A DNA stretch of 64,000 nt, from assembly GCA_040004035.1 (NCBI GenBank), contig JAMPLN010000006.1. One strand, given 5' to 3'. The notes under the pieces are model-generated. The model searched no databases. It was not told where the DNA came from and saw nothing but the letters and a program-made list of their open reading frames with translations. Made by a program: the position numbers and the translations under genes. Below are positions 1 through 7,297 of this stretch, one piece after another; within the stretch, counting starts at the first letter, position 1; each line of letters starts with the position of its first letter. Origin of the DNA: Microcoleus vaginatus_C (GTDB taxonomy: Bacteria; Cyanobacteriota; Cyanobacteriia; Cyanobacteriales; Microcoleaceae).

Positions 1-1
1 C

Positions 2-244
2 ATCTATTTGCCGCTGTTTGCTAGCAGCGATTTGCCGAGCTTGGTGGTGATTTTGGCGGTTTTCTCGGTGATGGTAGGTGTTTGGTCTTATGCCGCTTAC
101 CGGTTAACTCGCCAAAGGGCGATCGCCCCTATTTTGACGCGCTATACCAAGGCTGTTGTCCCTTTTGTCTTGATTGGTTTGGGAATATTCATCCTGATTG
201 AAAGTGGTAGTTATCGGCTGCTTCCGGCATTCCACTCTAACTAA
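2..244 (+). CDS. CadD-family cadmium resistance transporter, C-terminal part
   Basis: Partial gene cut by the window start; the open frame runs in from base 2. The visible 80 residues begin with YLPLFAS, continue through a hydrophobic helix (LVVILAVFSVMVGVWSYAAY), a basic loop (RLTRQRAIAPILTRYTK) and a last helix ending in IESGSYRLL. This arrangement is typical of the C-terminus of CadD-type transporters, multi-pass inner-membrane proteins annotated as cadmium resistance or putative cation exporters. No start or regulatory region can be seen. The family call rests on this tail only. Confidence 0.6.
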   Translation: MYLPLFASSDLPSLVVILAVFSVMVGVWSYAAYRLTRQRAIAPILTRYTKAVVPFVLIGLGIFILIESGSYRLLPAFHSN

Positions 245-785
245 GAATTAGCCCGGAACCCGCTACTTCTATCCCTCTCTAGGTAGATAATTTTCCCGGA
301 ATTCCTAACTTCTAACTCATCAGTTTTACCGTGCCAATTGTTTTCTTAAAAAAGGTGTATAAATTACTTGCCATATATTACCAAGTATGCTAAGTTAATA
401 ATGAACTAATTGACCGAGCTAAAAGCAGCTTCAAACTAATTTAGCCTCGAAATTTTACGAAAGTTCAAGCCATCTTGTGAGCTAGCAAATTGCCAGACTT
501 AGGCAAGAATATACCTGTCATTTCAATAAATTCTGTAGTGGTGAATCCAACTCAGCTAAAAACTTGAGGAGGAATCCTTAAAATATCGCCCGAACACTTC
601 GCCACTACCCCACGCCGCTCGACTTTGACCATAGGTCTAATCCTAAACAACCAGATTTTTAGATTCTGCAAAATTTGGTTTTTCAGGCAAACCAGTTAAA
701 GAGATATCGTTTTTGCCTAAGTCCTAAGATAGCAAGCAAACAGAAAGTTGGAAAAAACCTGACAATCTAGAAAAGGAGAAAAATT
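245..785. other. 541-bp intergenic region, no gene seen
   Basis: AT-rich spacer between the CadD-type gene and the secreted protein gene. I see no convincing open frame, tRNA or strong terminator. It must contain the promoter of the downstream gene, but no clear -35/-10 pair stands out. A small RNA cannot be excluded. Confidence 0.5.
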
Positions 786-1451
786 GTGAAAATCTTCAAA
801 TTTGTTTTAGTGCTGTTGGTAATGGCCGCCAATTTAGTATTCGTTCCCCCATCATGGGCAGATGCTCCAAAAACGCCGAAATATGCGAGCAATCCAGACT
901 ACATAGAGGTGACTCAAGCTCTGAACACTCTCAGGACAGCGAAAGATGCACCCAATCTCGCCCAGACTTATACCCCTGAGCAACTTCAGCAAAAAATCTC
1001 TCAATTGGAGTTTCAAAAATACACTTTAGAAACGGGAAAACCTTGGGGTCAGTGTCGCAACGAAACCGGAAAAACCCTGGCTGTCTACGGCCCGAAACGC
1101 AAAAAAGCAGCTTCTTCTTCTTACGAGAATGCCCTTTATTTTCTAGCTGACGGCCAAACAACTGAACATAAATGGGATTGCGATGGAATTTATCTACCCA
1201 GCGATATCAAAGCAACCGATTTAAGAACTACCGATCAACCTTCAGAAGAATTGACTGGCGGTCTAGCTGTTAAGATAGTTGACGGAACTCAAGTTGTAGC
1301 CAGAGCTAATCCCGATACGGGGGCTGTAGAATTTAACGTTCCTACTGCTAAAGTTTTCCAGCCTGGGGATGCTAATTGGTTTGTTCCTGACGTGACTCAG
1401 GCGTACATAGATACGCAAGTTCCCAACGCACCTACTGAGGAAAATGATTAG
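786..1451 (+). CDS. Secreted protein of unknown function
   Basis: A 221-residue protein starting at GTG, chosen because AGGAG lies about 6 bases upstream. Residues 1-26 form a classical Sec signal peptide: basic start MKIFK, hydrophobic core, and SWADA as a probable cleavage site. The mature part is hydrophilic, rich in Pro, Thr and Asn, and predicted to be periplasmic or extracellular. One CRN motif and one CDG motif supply the only two mature cysteines, which could form a disulfide. I recognise no domain. It stands alone between two longer spacers and points toward the DUF202 genes, but 147 bases separate them. Confidence 0.75.
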   Translation: MKIFKFVLVLLVMAANLVFVPPSWADAPKTPKYASNPDYIEVTQALNTLRTAKDAPNLAQTYTPEQLQQKISQLEFQKYTLETGKPWGQCRNETGKTLAVYGPKRKKAASSSYENALYFLADGQTTEHKWDCDGIYLPSDIKATDLRTTDQPSEELTGGLAVKIVDGTQVVARANPDTGAVEFNVPTAKVFQPGDANWFVPDVTQAYIDTQVPNAPTEEND

Positions 1452-1598
1452 TTTTGGTGAAGTTGTAATGCGATCGCCTGTGTAAAGCCCGTTGCAACGC
1501 AAGAACCCGCCGGGGAGCGATCCCCGGCGAATAATCGTCCCAGCGAAAATATATCGGTTTCCCTTCTTAATTTGACGTTAAAATTAAAAGGTTTATCT

Positions 1599-2021
1599 AT
1601 GCTATTAAATTGGAAATCCACGAAAGTAAATACAGAAAAGATTAAGCGACCCAATCCGTCGCGGGTGCGGGATCACTTGGCAAACGAGCGCACTTATTTA
1701 GCATGGATGCGGACAGCCATATCGCTGATGGGTTTTGGCGTAGTTATCGTGCGCCTTCGCACCTTTCATCCCCCTCTACTCCCAACTCCCGGCAATGGCT
1801 GGAAGTTGGGTTTGCTTTTTTCAGCAGTGGGTTTGTTGACGGTGTTATTCTCAACTAAGCACTACTTTGGCGTCCGTCACGATATCGATTACGATACTTA
1901 TGAACCTACCGATCGCTGGGTAATTCTTTTCAGCCTCGCGATCGCAATCCTAGGGGCTGGGGTAATTTATTATATGTTCACCGTTCCTTCTAGCTCATTT
2001 GGTTTGATGGCACCTGAATAA
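1599..2021 (+). CDS. DUF202 (YidH-type) small membrane protein, copy 1
   Basis: A 140-residue inner-membrane protein of the DUF202/YidH family, whose function is unknown. After a basic N-terminal tail the family signature HLANERTYLAWMRTAISLMGFGVVIVRLR is visible (first helix), then two more hydrophobic segments (LGLLFSAVGLLTVLF and VILFSLAIAILGAGVIYYM), giving three membrane spans. ATG 1599 is preferred over an in-frame TTG at 1572 because AAAGG precedes it. It is followed after only 15 bases by a second DUF202 gene of nearly the same length and motif order, so the two are a tandem duplication and probably one transcript. Confidence 0.85.
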   Translation: MLLNWKSTKVNTEKIKRPNPSRVRDHLANERTYLAWMRTAISLMGFGVVIVRLRTFHPPLLPTPGNGWKLGLLFSAVGLLTVLFSTKHYFGVRHDIDYDTYEPTDRWVILFSLAIAILGAGVIYYMFTVPSSSFGLMAPE

Positions 2022-2036
2022 TGGTGGCGGTTTAAT

Positions 2037-2483
2037 ATGAATATTAAAGAGTTCGATCGCGTGCAATTATCGTTCAAACCGATGCAAGTAGATGATGAGA
2101 AACCAAAGCAGCAAAATCTGTCGCGGGCGATCGATCGATCGGCAAATGAGCGCACTTTCTTAGCATGGATGCGGGCCGCGATCGCCCTCATGGCTTTTGG
2201 CGTCGTCATCATCCGACTTCGCGTCGTGCAAATGCCCGTACATTACCGTCAGGCGATGGGGTGGAAGTTGGGTTTAATCTTCTCTCTAATAGGTTGGGTG
2301 ACAGTCTTAATCTCAACTAAGCACTACTTCACCGTTCGCCACCAAATTGACCACGATACCTACAATCCCCCAGACGCCATGGTTTTATTTTTCAGTTTTG
2401 CTGTGGGCTTATTGGGAATTGGAGTAATTTATTCGATTTTGGCAGTCGCCCTGGGCCCAAGTAGTTTTGTAATACCCGATTGA
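2037..2483 (+). CDS. DUF202 (YidH-type) small membrane protein, copy 2
   Basis: A 148-residue paralog of the gene just upstream. It carries the same ANERTFLAWMRAAIALMAFGVVI signature, then two further membrane helices around LGLIFSLIGWVTVLI and FSFAVGLLGIGVIYSILAV. The motif STKHYFTVRHQIDHDTY between helices 2 and 3 is shared with copy 1 (STKHYFGVRHDIDYDTY). Spacing of 15 bases from copy 1 and 19 bases to the next small membrane protein gene suggests one operon. Its role is unknown; a heteromeric membrane complex of the two paralogs is possible but is only inference. Confidence 0.85.
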   Translation: MNIKEFDRVQLSFKPMQVDDEKPKQQNLSRAIDRSANERTFLAWMRAAIALMAFGVVIIRLRVVQMPVHYRQAMGWKLGLIFSLIGWVTVLISTKHYFTVRHQIDHDTYNPPDAMVLFFSFAVGLLGIGVIYSILAVALGPSSFVIPD

Positions 2484-2502
2484 TTATCAATAGGAGTTAA
2501 CC

Positions 2503-2739
2503 ATGAACAGCGATACAGTTGCCACGATCGCTTCCATTATCATCTTAACTGCTGCTATCTGGGCAGCATTCGTAGTGCTGGAGACTGTCGCGAAAATAGT
2601 CCCTAAATTGCTAGGCGTCACAGTCGCGATCGGGCTTTTGCTCGTTTACCTGCAATTTTACTGGGGCATCGATACTGCATATCTTTGGCAAACTGTCAAG
2701 CATTTACCTGAAGCTTTCAATTTCTCGATCGGCGCCTAA
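2503..2739 (+). CDS. Small membrane protein, unknown function
   Basis: A 78-residue protein with two probable membrane helices (residues about 5-28 and 35-52) and a short C-terminal tail. The start is well supported by AGGAG seven bases before ATG. It lies 19 bases after the second DUF202 gene and is likely co-transcribed with the pair. I do not recognise a family. The tight linkage suggests it works with the DUF202 proteins. Confidence 0.7.
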   Translation: MNSDTVATIASIIILTAAIWAAFVVLETVAKIVPKLLGVTVAIGLLLVYLQFYWGIDTAYLWQTVKHLPEAFNFSIGA

Positions 2740-2832
2740 ACTCGCACCAGCCAGCATTCTCAACCACCTCTCCCTCATCGATATTTTTCTACCGGAAACA
2801 AAGTAGATTCAGCCGAGGGCCAACAAAATACG

Positions 2833-2850
2833 GTAACTCGATTGACTTAC
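2833..2850 (+). promoter_or_regulatory. Candidate sulfur-regulon operator, site 1
   Basis: GTAACTCGATTGACTTAC is an 18-bp near-perfect palindrome. The same element occurs exactly 50 bases further on, and variants occur upstream of the rhodanese, cysE and cysA genes, always in the same orientation relative to the gene. Likely a binding site for a dimeric regulator. Confidence 0.55.
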
Positions 2851-2882
2851 TAGACATAGCTCAGCTTTGCTGCTAAACTACG

Positions 2883-2900
2883 GTAAGTCGATCGAGTAAT
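2883..2900 (+). promoter_or_regulatory. Candidate sulfur-regulon operator, site 2
   Basis: GTAAGTCGATCGAGTAAT repeats site 1 with exactly 50 bases between site starts, about five helical turns, so both lie on one face of the DNA. It ends 11 bases before the GTG start at 2912, a position that suits repression. The right half-site is weaker than in site 1. Confidence 0.5.
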
Positions 2901-2911
2901 GAGATATTAAC

Positions 2912-3415
2912 GTGGAAAACGCTAAAAAAGTCAGTGAAGAGTACCAGCTTGCAGGACAACTGACCCAACAATTGCCAGAAGCTAAGGGCTTTAACGAAGT
3001 CTGGTTTAAAAAAATCCGAGGCGGGTTGCTTCTGGCAATTGGATATTTGCTATCACCCCTGTGTTGGTGGAACGACATATTTTTCAATCTGCCAATTGCC
3101 TACGCCTTTGGGTATATCTGTAGTGGGCTTTCCCCAGATTTACTGTTTCCCTGCACAATTGTCGGCTACTGGCTTTCCAATATTGCTGGAATTCTGTTGA
3201 TGCAGCTAGGAACTTTAGATGTTTTGACAGACAAACCCAAGGAAAAAAACCTCAAAAAAGAGTTATTGACGGGTTTAGTTTCCTCAACGGCCTTCACTCT
3301 GGTCATTGTGGCATTGATTCATTTTAATGTTCTCGATACTCCCGATTTCTTTGTCGGCAAGCAGTCGGTTAACCTCACCTCTACTTTACCTATGACGATC
3401 GTCACTTCAAGGTAG
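2912..3415 (+). CDS. Membrane protein of unknown function downstream of two candidate operators
   Basis: A 167-residue protein with a soluble N-terminal 35 residues and three or four hydrophobic segments (GGLLLAIGYLLSPLCWW, LPIAYAFGYI, CTIVGYWLSNIAGILLM, STAFTLVIVALIHF). The GTG start is the only sensible one, since an in-frame stop lies just upstream at 2900. I do not recognise a family. Two copies of the palindromic element shared with the rhodanese, cysE and cysA promoters sit directly in front of it, and a TauE-type exporter gene follows after 292 bases. This suggests a role in sulfur metabolism, but that rests on regulation alone. Confidence 0.7.
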   Translation: MENAKKVSEEYQLAGQLTQQLPEAKGFNEVWFKKIRGGLLLAIGYLLSPLCWWNDIFFNLPIAYAFGYICSGLSPDLLFPCTIVGYWLSNIAGILLMQLGTLDVLTDKPKEKNLKKELLTGLVSSTAFTLVIVALIHFNVLDTPDFFVGKQSVNLTSTLPMTIVTSR

Positions 3416-3707
3416 AAGACAAAATATAAACCCCATAAATGAATCCAGGGTTTTTGAGCAGTTACACAGGTACATATAAGAAAATCAGGGAAGTTTTACA
3501 CTACAATTTCTGTAGTCTTGTTTATTTGCATTTACTTACTTTTACCAAGAATATTGTTGCTGAGAACGTGGCAACTCTAAAGCCTTGACGAGACAAATCT
3601 TTGGTAAAAAATATTGAAATGCAAGTGAGATTTAGCCTGTGTAGCTGTGTTGCAGGAGCCGCCCAAGTTATCTATTTGTTGGTTGGCAGCGCTTAAATAC
3701 ACAGTTT

Positions 3708-4514
3708 TTGGGCATAACCGTGAACTACTTATTACTATCCTTTCTCAGCTTTTTTGTGGGCATAATTGTTGGTTTGACCGGAGTTGGCGGAGCTTCGCTC
3801 ATCACCCCAATGTTAATTTTTGTTTTCCATGTTCCGGCATCAATTGCTATTAGTTCGGATGTCGTAGCTGCCACACTGATGAAAGTTGTTGGTGGCTTCA
3901 AACACTGGCAGCAAAAAACCCTAGACTTGCAAATAGTTAAGTGGCTGGCTTTGGGCAGCGTGCCCGGTTCGCTGACGGGCGTGTGGATTTTACACTGCAT
4001 CAAATCCAGCGGAAGTCAGGACTTAGACAGCATATTGCTGCGCGTTCTCGGAGTAGGGATCGCACTAATTGTAGCTTTATCGCTGACCCAATTAGTGGTC
4101 AAAACATTTTTCCCTAAGTTTAAATTCCCTTCGCCCCCTAAATGGGACTTAAATACTAATTATGGCCGTATTTGTACTGTGAGTGCGGCAGCAATTTTAG
4201 GCTGCATAGTGGGAATTACTAGCGTGTCTTCCGGTTCGATGTTTGCACTGTTGCTGATTGCTTTTTTCCGCCTGGATACTTCTAAATTGGTGGGTACAGA
4301 TATTTCGCAGGCGGCAATTTTGTTGATGTTTACATCTCTGGGACACCTCAGCCTCGGAACAGTAGACTGGAGTTTAGTATTGCCAATTTGGTTGGGTTCG
4401 GTGCCGGGAGTTTTAGTAGGTGCTAAATTCTGCCAAATTATGCCTCAACGCCCGCTAAAGTTTGTTATTTACGGAATGTTGGCAATGGCTAGTTGGAAGT
4501 TGTATCAAGTCTGA
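3708..4514 (+). CDS. TauE/SafE-family sulfite exporter-like permease
   Basis: A 268-residue polytopic membrane protein of the TauE/SafE family, proposed exporters of sulfite or related anions. It shows the family hallmark near the N-terminus, VGLTGVGGASLITPMLI, and its internal repeat in the second half, IVGITSVSSGSMFALLL, followed by TDISQAAILLMFTSLGHL. Eight or so membrane spans are visible and the length is normal. The start is uncertain: TTG 3708 or GTG 3720, neither with a strong ribosome site. The position next to cysteine and sulfate genes supports a sulfur-anion role, although members transport other substrates too. Confidence 0.85.
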   Translation: MGITVNYLLLSFLSFFVGIIVGLTGVGGASLITPMLIFVFHVPASIAISSDVVAATLMKVVGGFKHWQQKTLDLQIVKWLALGSVPGSLTGVWILHCIKSSGSQDLDSILLRVLGVGIALIVALSLTQLVVKTFFPKFKFPSPPKWDLNTNYGRICTVSAAAILGCIVGITSVSSGSMFALLLIAFFRLDTSKLVGTDISQAAILLMFTSLGHLSLGTVDWSLVLPIWLGSVPGVLVGAKFCQIMPQRPLKFVIYGMLAMASWKLYQV

Positions 4515-4593
4515 AAAGTAGGGGTAGTGCCGAGCCCATTGGTGTCAACAATCCCCTAAAAACCTTTGTATATCTTGTTGAGAGCCGAGTCTA

Positions 4594-4683
4594 GATCCCC
4601 CTAAATCCCCCTTAAGAAGGGGGACTTTGAGAAGAATCTTGTCCCACCCCCTACTCCCCTTATTAAGGGGGGTGAGGGGGGAT
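4594..4683. repeat. CCCCCT-rich inverted-repeat element, copy 1
   Basis: A 90-bp element starting GATCCCCCTAAATCCCCCTT and ending with the imperfect inverted complement (AAGGGGGGTGAGGGGGGAT). A second, longer copy lies at 51181-51297. Both copies share the internal run GGGGGACTTTGAGA. This is a MITE-like interspersed repeat common in filamentous cyanobacterial genomes. Confidence 0.75.
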
Positions 4684-4751
4684 ATAGACTTCGATACCAC
4701 AAGAGAGACGGTGGGTTTAACGTTAAGTTGTCACCACTGCCCTACTACAAT

Positions 4752-5732
4752 TTAATAATTGCTGACTAATGCTTCGAGTTCGCTGACAGTCGGCAATTCT
4801 AAATCTTTGAACAAGGCTGTACTGAGGTAGCGTTCGCCATAAGAAGGCTGGACAAAAACTATTAATTTTCCAGCATTTTCGGGACGCTTGCCGACTTGAA
4901 TTGCGGCAAACAAAGCGGCGCCGGCAGAAATTCCTGACAACAATCCTTCTTCTCTGGCAAGTCGGCGACTGTAGGCGATCGCATCTGCGTCGGTAACTGT
5001 AATCACCTCATCAATTAACTCTGGTTTCAACACTTCTGGGATGAATCCTGCGCCAATCCCTTGAATTTTGTGAGCACCAGATTTACCTCCAGAAAGCACG
5101 GGGCTGCTTGCGGGTTCAACTGCGATCGCCTTAAAACTCGGTTTCCGCTGTTTAATTACCTCACCAACTCCCGTAATTGTGCCGCCGGTGCCAACTCCAG
5201 CCACTAAAAAATCTACTTTACCCTCTGTATCTTCCCAAATTTCCTCAGCCGTTGTTTCCCGGTGAATTTTTGGATTAGCGGGGTTGCGAAACTGTTGCAG
5301 CATGAAAGCATCGGGCGTTTCTTCTACAATTTCTTCCGCACGGGCGATCGCGCTTAACATCCCTTCATGTCCCGGAGTTAATTCCAACCGAGCTCCGTAA
5401 GCTTTCAGCATCGATCGGCGTTCCGTACTCATCGTATCCGGCATCGTTAAAATCAGACTGTACCCTTTCGCCGCCGCGATCATTGCCAAAGCAATTCCCG
5501 TATTGCCTGAAGTCGGTTCAACTAAAATTGTTTTCCCCGGTTGGATTAACCCCGCCTCTTCTGCAGCCTGAATCATGCTCGCCGCAATCCGATCTTTTAC
5601 CGAAGCAGCCGGATTCATCCCTTCCAATTTGGCCACAATTTGAGCAACTACTCCTTCGGCTTGGGGAATTTTATTGAGCTGAACTAAAGGAGTTCTGCCA
5701 ATTATTCCTGTAACATCCTTAGCAATTCTCAT
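4752..5732 (-). CDS. cysK: Cysteine synthase A (O-acetylserine sulfhydrylase)
   Basis: A 326-residue PLP enzyme that joins O-acetylserine and sulfide to make cysteine in the cytoplasm. Family marks are clear: IIGRTPLVQLN at the N-terminus, the PLP lysine in NPAASVKDRIA, the asparagine loop TSGNTGIALA, the phosphate-binding GVGTGGTITG and the C-terminal SGISAGAAL. The length is normal. It lies 18 bases downstream of an Rrf2-type regulator gene on the same strand and is presumably its operon partner. cysE, which makes the substrate O-acetylserine, is encoded 5 kb away in the same direction. Confidence 0.96.
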   Translation of the reverse strand: MRIAKDVTGIIGRTPLVQLNKIPQAEGVVAQIVAKLEGMNPAASVKDRIAASMIQAAEEAGLIQPGKTILVEPTSGNTGIALAMIAAAKGYSLILTMPDTMSTERRSMLKAYGARLELTPGHEGMLSAIARAEEIVEETPDAFMLQQFRNPANPKIHRETTAEEIWEDTEGKVDFLVAGVGTGGTITGVGEVIKQRKPSFKAIAVEPASSPVLSGGKSGAHKIQGIGAGFIPEVLKPELIDEVITVTDADAIAYSRRLAREEGLLSGISAGAALFAAIQVGKRPENAGKLIVFVQPSYGERYLSTALFKDLELPTVSELEALVSNY

Positions 5733-5750
5733 GGCTTAATTTCTCTCCCT

Positions 5751-6197
5751 TTAAATGTAGTACATGGGATGTGCTTGCTTGCGAACATCCCGCTGTTCGC
5801 ACAAATCTTGTAATGTGTATTTTCCCAAAACAGCCCAAGATGCCTGTTGAGCTTCCTGCCAGATTTCTAGCACCGCAGTTTTTTCTATTGTTACAGATTC
5901 CGAAACTTTTTGGGTCGGGCCGCTGCCGTCGCCTTCAAGAGTCGAAAACACCTCTAGCAAAGTAATTTGCCAAGGATCTTTCGCCAGCAAATAACCGCCT
6001 TTAGCACCCCGCAAACTCTGGACAATACTTGCACGCCGCAGCACGGCAAGAATTTGGTCTAAATAGCGTTCCGGTATCTCTTGAGAAGCAGTAAGTTCGC
6101 TTACTGTTAGGGGCGAATCCTTCGGGTGGTGGCTCGCCAGTTCCAAGAGCGCTAACAGGGCATATTGTACTCTAGAAGATAGTTCCACATTCCCCAC
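5751..6197 (-). CDS. Rrf2-family transcriptional regulator (CymR-like candidate)
   Basis: A 148-residue Rrf2 protein. The winged helix-turn-helix is seen at residues about 5-75 (YALLALLELASH, VSELTASQEIPERYLDQILAVLRRASIVQSLRGAKGGYLLA), followed by a dimerisation helix. The region where IscR and NsrR carry three Fe-S cysteines has none here; the only cysteine is near the C-terminus. It therefore probably does not bind an Fe-S cluster. In Firmicutes the cluster-less Rrf2 protein CymR senses O-acetylserine through CysK. The same-strand arrangement with cysK 18 bases downstream makes a similar partnership plausible. The start is GTG. Its target may be the palindromic element found at several sulfur genes. 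Confidence 0.88.
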   Translation of the reverse strand: MGNVELSSRVQYALLALLELASHHPKDSPLTVSELTASQEIPERYLDQILAVLRRASIVQSLRGAKGGYLLAKDPWQITLLEVFSTLEGDGSGPTQKVSESVTIEKTAVLEIWQEAQQASWAVLGKYTLQDLCEQRDVRKQAHPMYYI

Positions 6198-6298
6198 TGG
6201 CGATCGAGTTTAAATTGTACATTATATAATAGTACACAATTCCGGTAGGTGTACAGGTGTTAGTATATTTTTATTACAAAAACGGTTGGAGAAATCCC

Positions 6299-6532
6299 GT
6301 GAGCAACGTAAATGTAGGTTTAAGCTGTCGGCACTGTCGGTATTACGAGCAGCACGGGCACAGGGGCGGAAACTGCCGGATGCTCGGCGTGGGCGTAAAG
6401 GGTGGGTGGAAAGCTTGTCCGTTTTTGGTTCCACCCTTTGCACCGTCTTGGGAACACCCAGAAGCGGGTAGATCCCGAAAGTCTCAAATGTTGCAGGGAG
6501 CGAGTATTTTACAAGCAATACCCCCGCCTTAA
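6299..6532 (+). CDS. Small cysteine-rich protein of unknown function
   Basis: A 77-residue protein divergent from the Rrf2 gene. GTG 6299 is chosen because the coding pattern starts at SNVNVGLSCRHC and a GGAGA lies about 8 bases upstream. Four cysteines (residues 10, 13, 26 and 40) sit in CRHCRYY, GGNC and WKAC, with a conserved-looking GG-rich spacing that resembles a small metal-binding knuckle. The C-terminal third is Pro- and Ser-rich and probably disordered. I recall similar short proteins from other cyanobacteria, without a known function. A long antisense frame over the same bases has no such pattern and is a shadow. Confidence 0.65.
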   Translation: MSNVNVGLSCRHCRYYEQHGHRGGNCRMLGVGVKGGWKACPFLVPPFAPSWEHPEAGRSRKSQMLQGASILQAIPPP

Positions 6533-6668
6533 AGTAACTACTAAGTAGGTAGGCGGATATATGCTGTCTCATCTTTAAGTAGATTCATACTCACCTACTT
6601 GGCGGCAGTCAACAGGTGCGAGATATCGCATCTGTTGGCAGTGAGAAGAAAGAAATCAACACAAAGAA

Positions 6669-6699
6669 AAAAGCAAGTGCAATTGTTGCCCTTGCTTTT
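6669..6699. terminator. Possible bidirectional terminator hairpin
   Basis: AAAAGCAAG and CTTGCTTTT form a perfect 9-bp stem around a 13-base loop, with T-rich ends in both directions. It lies 136 bases beyond the stop of the small cysteine-rich gene, which it could terminate. Confidence 0.45.
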
Positions 6700-6849
6700 G
6701 AACTTATTGACGAGTCGATGAGAAAATTTAGTTAACGCAAATTCGATACAAATTATCTATTGCCCAGACCATTCTGAATTTGATCGAAGATTGCACCGTC
6801 ACCTTTGAACAGGGACGATTTTAACAGAGGGGCTGATTTAAGAGAAAAT

Positions 6850-6869
6850 ACTGGCAAACCAGTTTTTTT
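6850..6869 (+). terminator. Rho-independent terminator
   Basis: ACTGG-CAAA-CCAGT forms a 5-bp stem and 4-base loop followed directly by seven T residues on the plus strand. No protein gene ends nearby on this strand, since the last stop is at 6532, so the terminated transcript may be a non-coding RNA or a long 3' tail. Confidence 0.55.
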
Positions 6870-7235
6870 CTTAAATGGCTGCAATACACTATCTGCGAGA
6901 TGATGATTCCGCATTGATGCTTCTTAGTTCCTCTTGTTTTTTCTCAGGTCGATTGAGCGCACAATTAAGTTTAATGCGCTTGACATAGAGCAAATGCAGC
7001 CTGATGAGATTTGCCCGGATAATCTATAAGATTTCGCTGATGTGGCAATTCTTGTTAATGGCAACAGTGGCAAGATTGAGAGACTGTTTTGCTAGCAGTT
7101 GGGCGATCGCACTCAAGGTGCGTTCGCCACCTCTCTCTACTTAATCTAATACATTACACTACTAAATACTAAATATCTATAGGAAAACAGTAGTTAATGT
7201 TTTTAAGGCGCGCTTGGCGGGAAAATGCGACATCT

Positions 7236-7266
7236 GTAGGGACAAAGGCTTTGCCTTTGTCCCTAC
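7236..7266. repeat. Perfect 14-bp-stem hairpin
   Basis: GTAGGGACAAAGGC and its exact complement GCCTTTGTCCCTAC flank a three-base TTT loop. It lies 31 bases beyond the stop of the YeeE/YedE gene, where it could stop transcription or stabilise the mRNA. The GTAGGGACAAAGGC palindrome looks like an interspersed cyanobacterial repeat. Confidence 0.65.
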
Positions 7267-7297
7267 CCGCAGGTCGATCGCCTATTCATGTTGGAAA

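Larger units (their letters stand above)
6533..7297. other. 765-bp intergenic region with three hairpins
   Basis: No credible protein gene. It contains the hairpin at 6669-6699, the terminator at 6850-6869 and the long hairpin at 7236-7266. The stretch 6870-7230 shows nothing recognisable apart from one HIP1 octamer. Confidence 0.5.

Noticed and set aside
2833..2900. NtcA sites (GTA-N8-TAC) in the region of the double element
   Set aside because: The spacing between GTA and TAC in the palindrome is 12, not 8, so NtcA is not the expected protein.
6198..6250. A sixth palindromic operator upstream of the Rrf2 gene
   Set aside because: Only the CGATCGAGTTTA right half fits and it overlaps a HIP1 octamer; the left half does not match, so I did not count it.
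6222..6572. 116-residue antisense frame over the small cysteine-rich gene
   Set aside because: The plus-strand frame has the conserved-looking cysteine motifs and a ribosome site; the antisense frame has neither.
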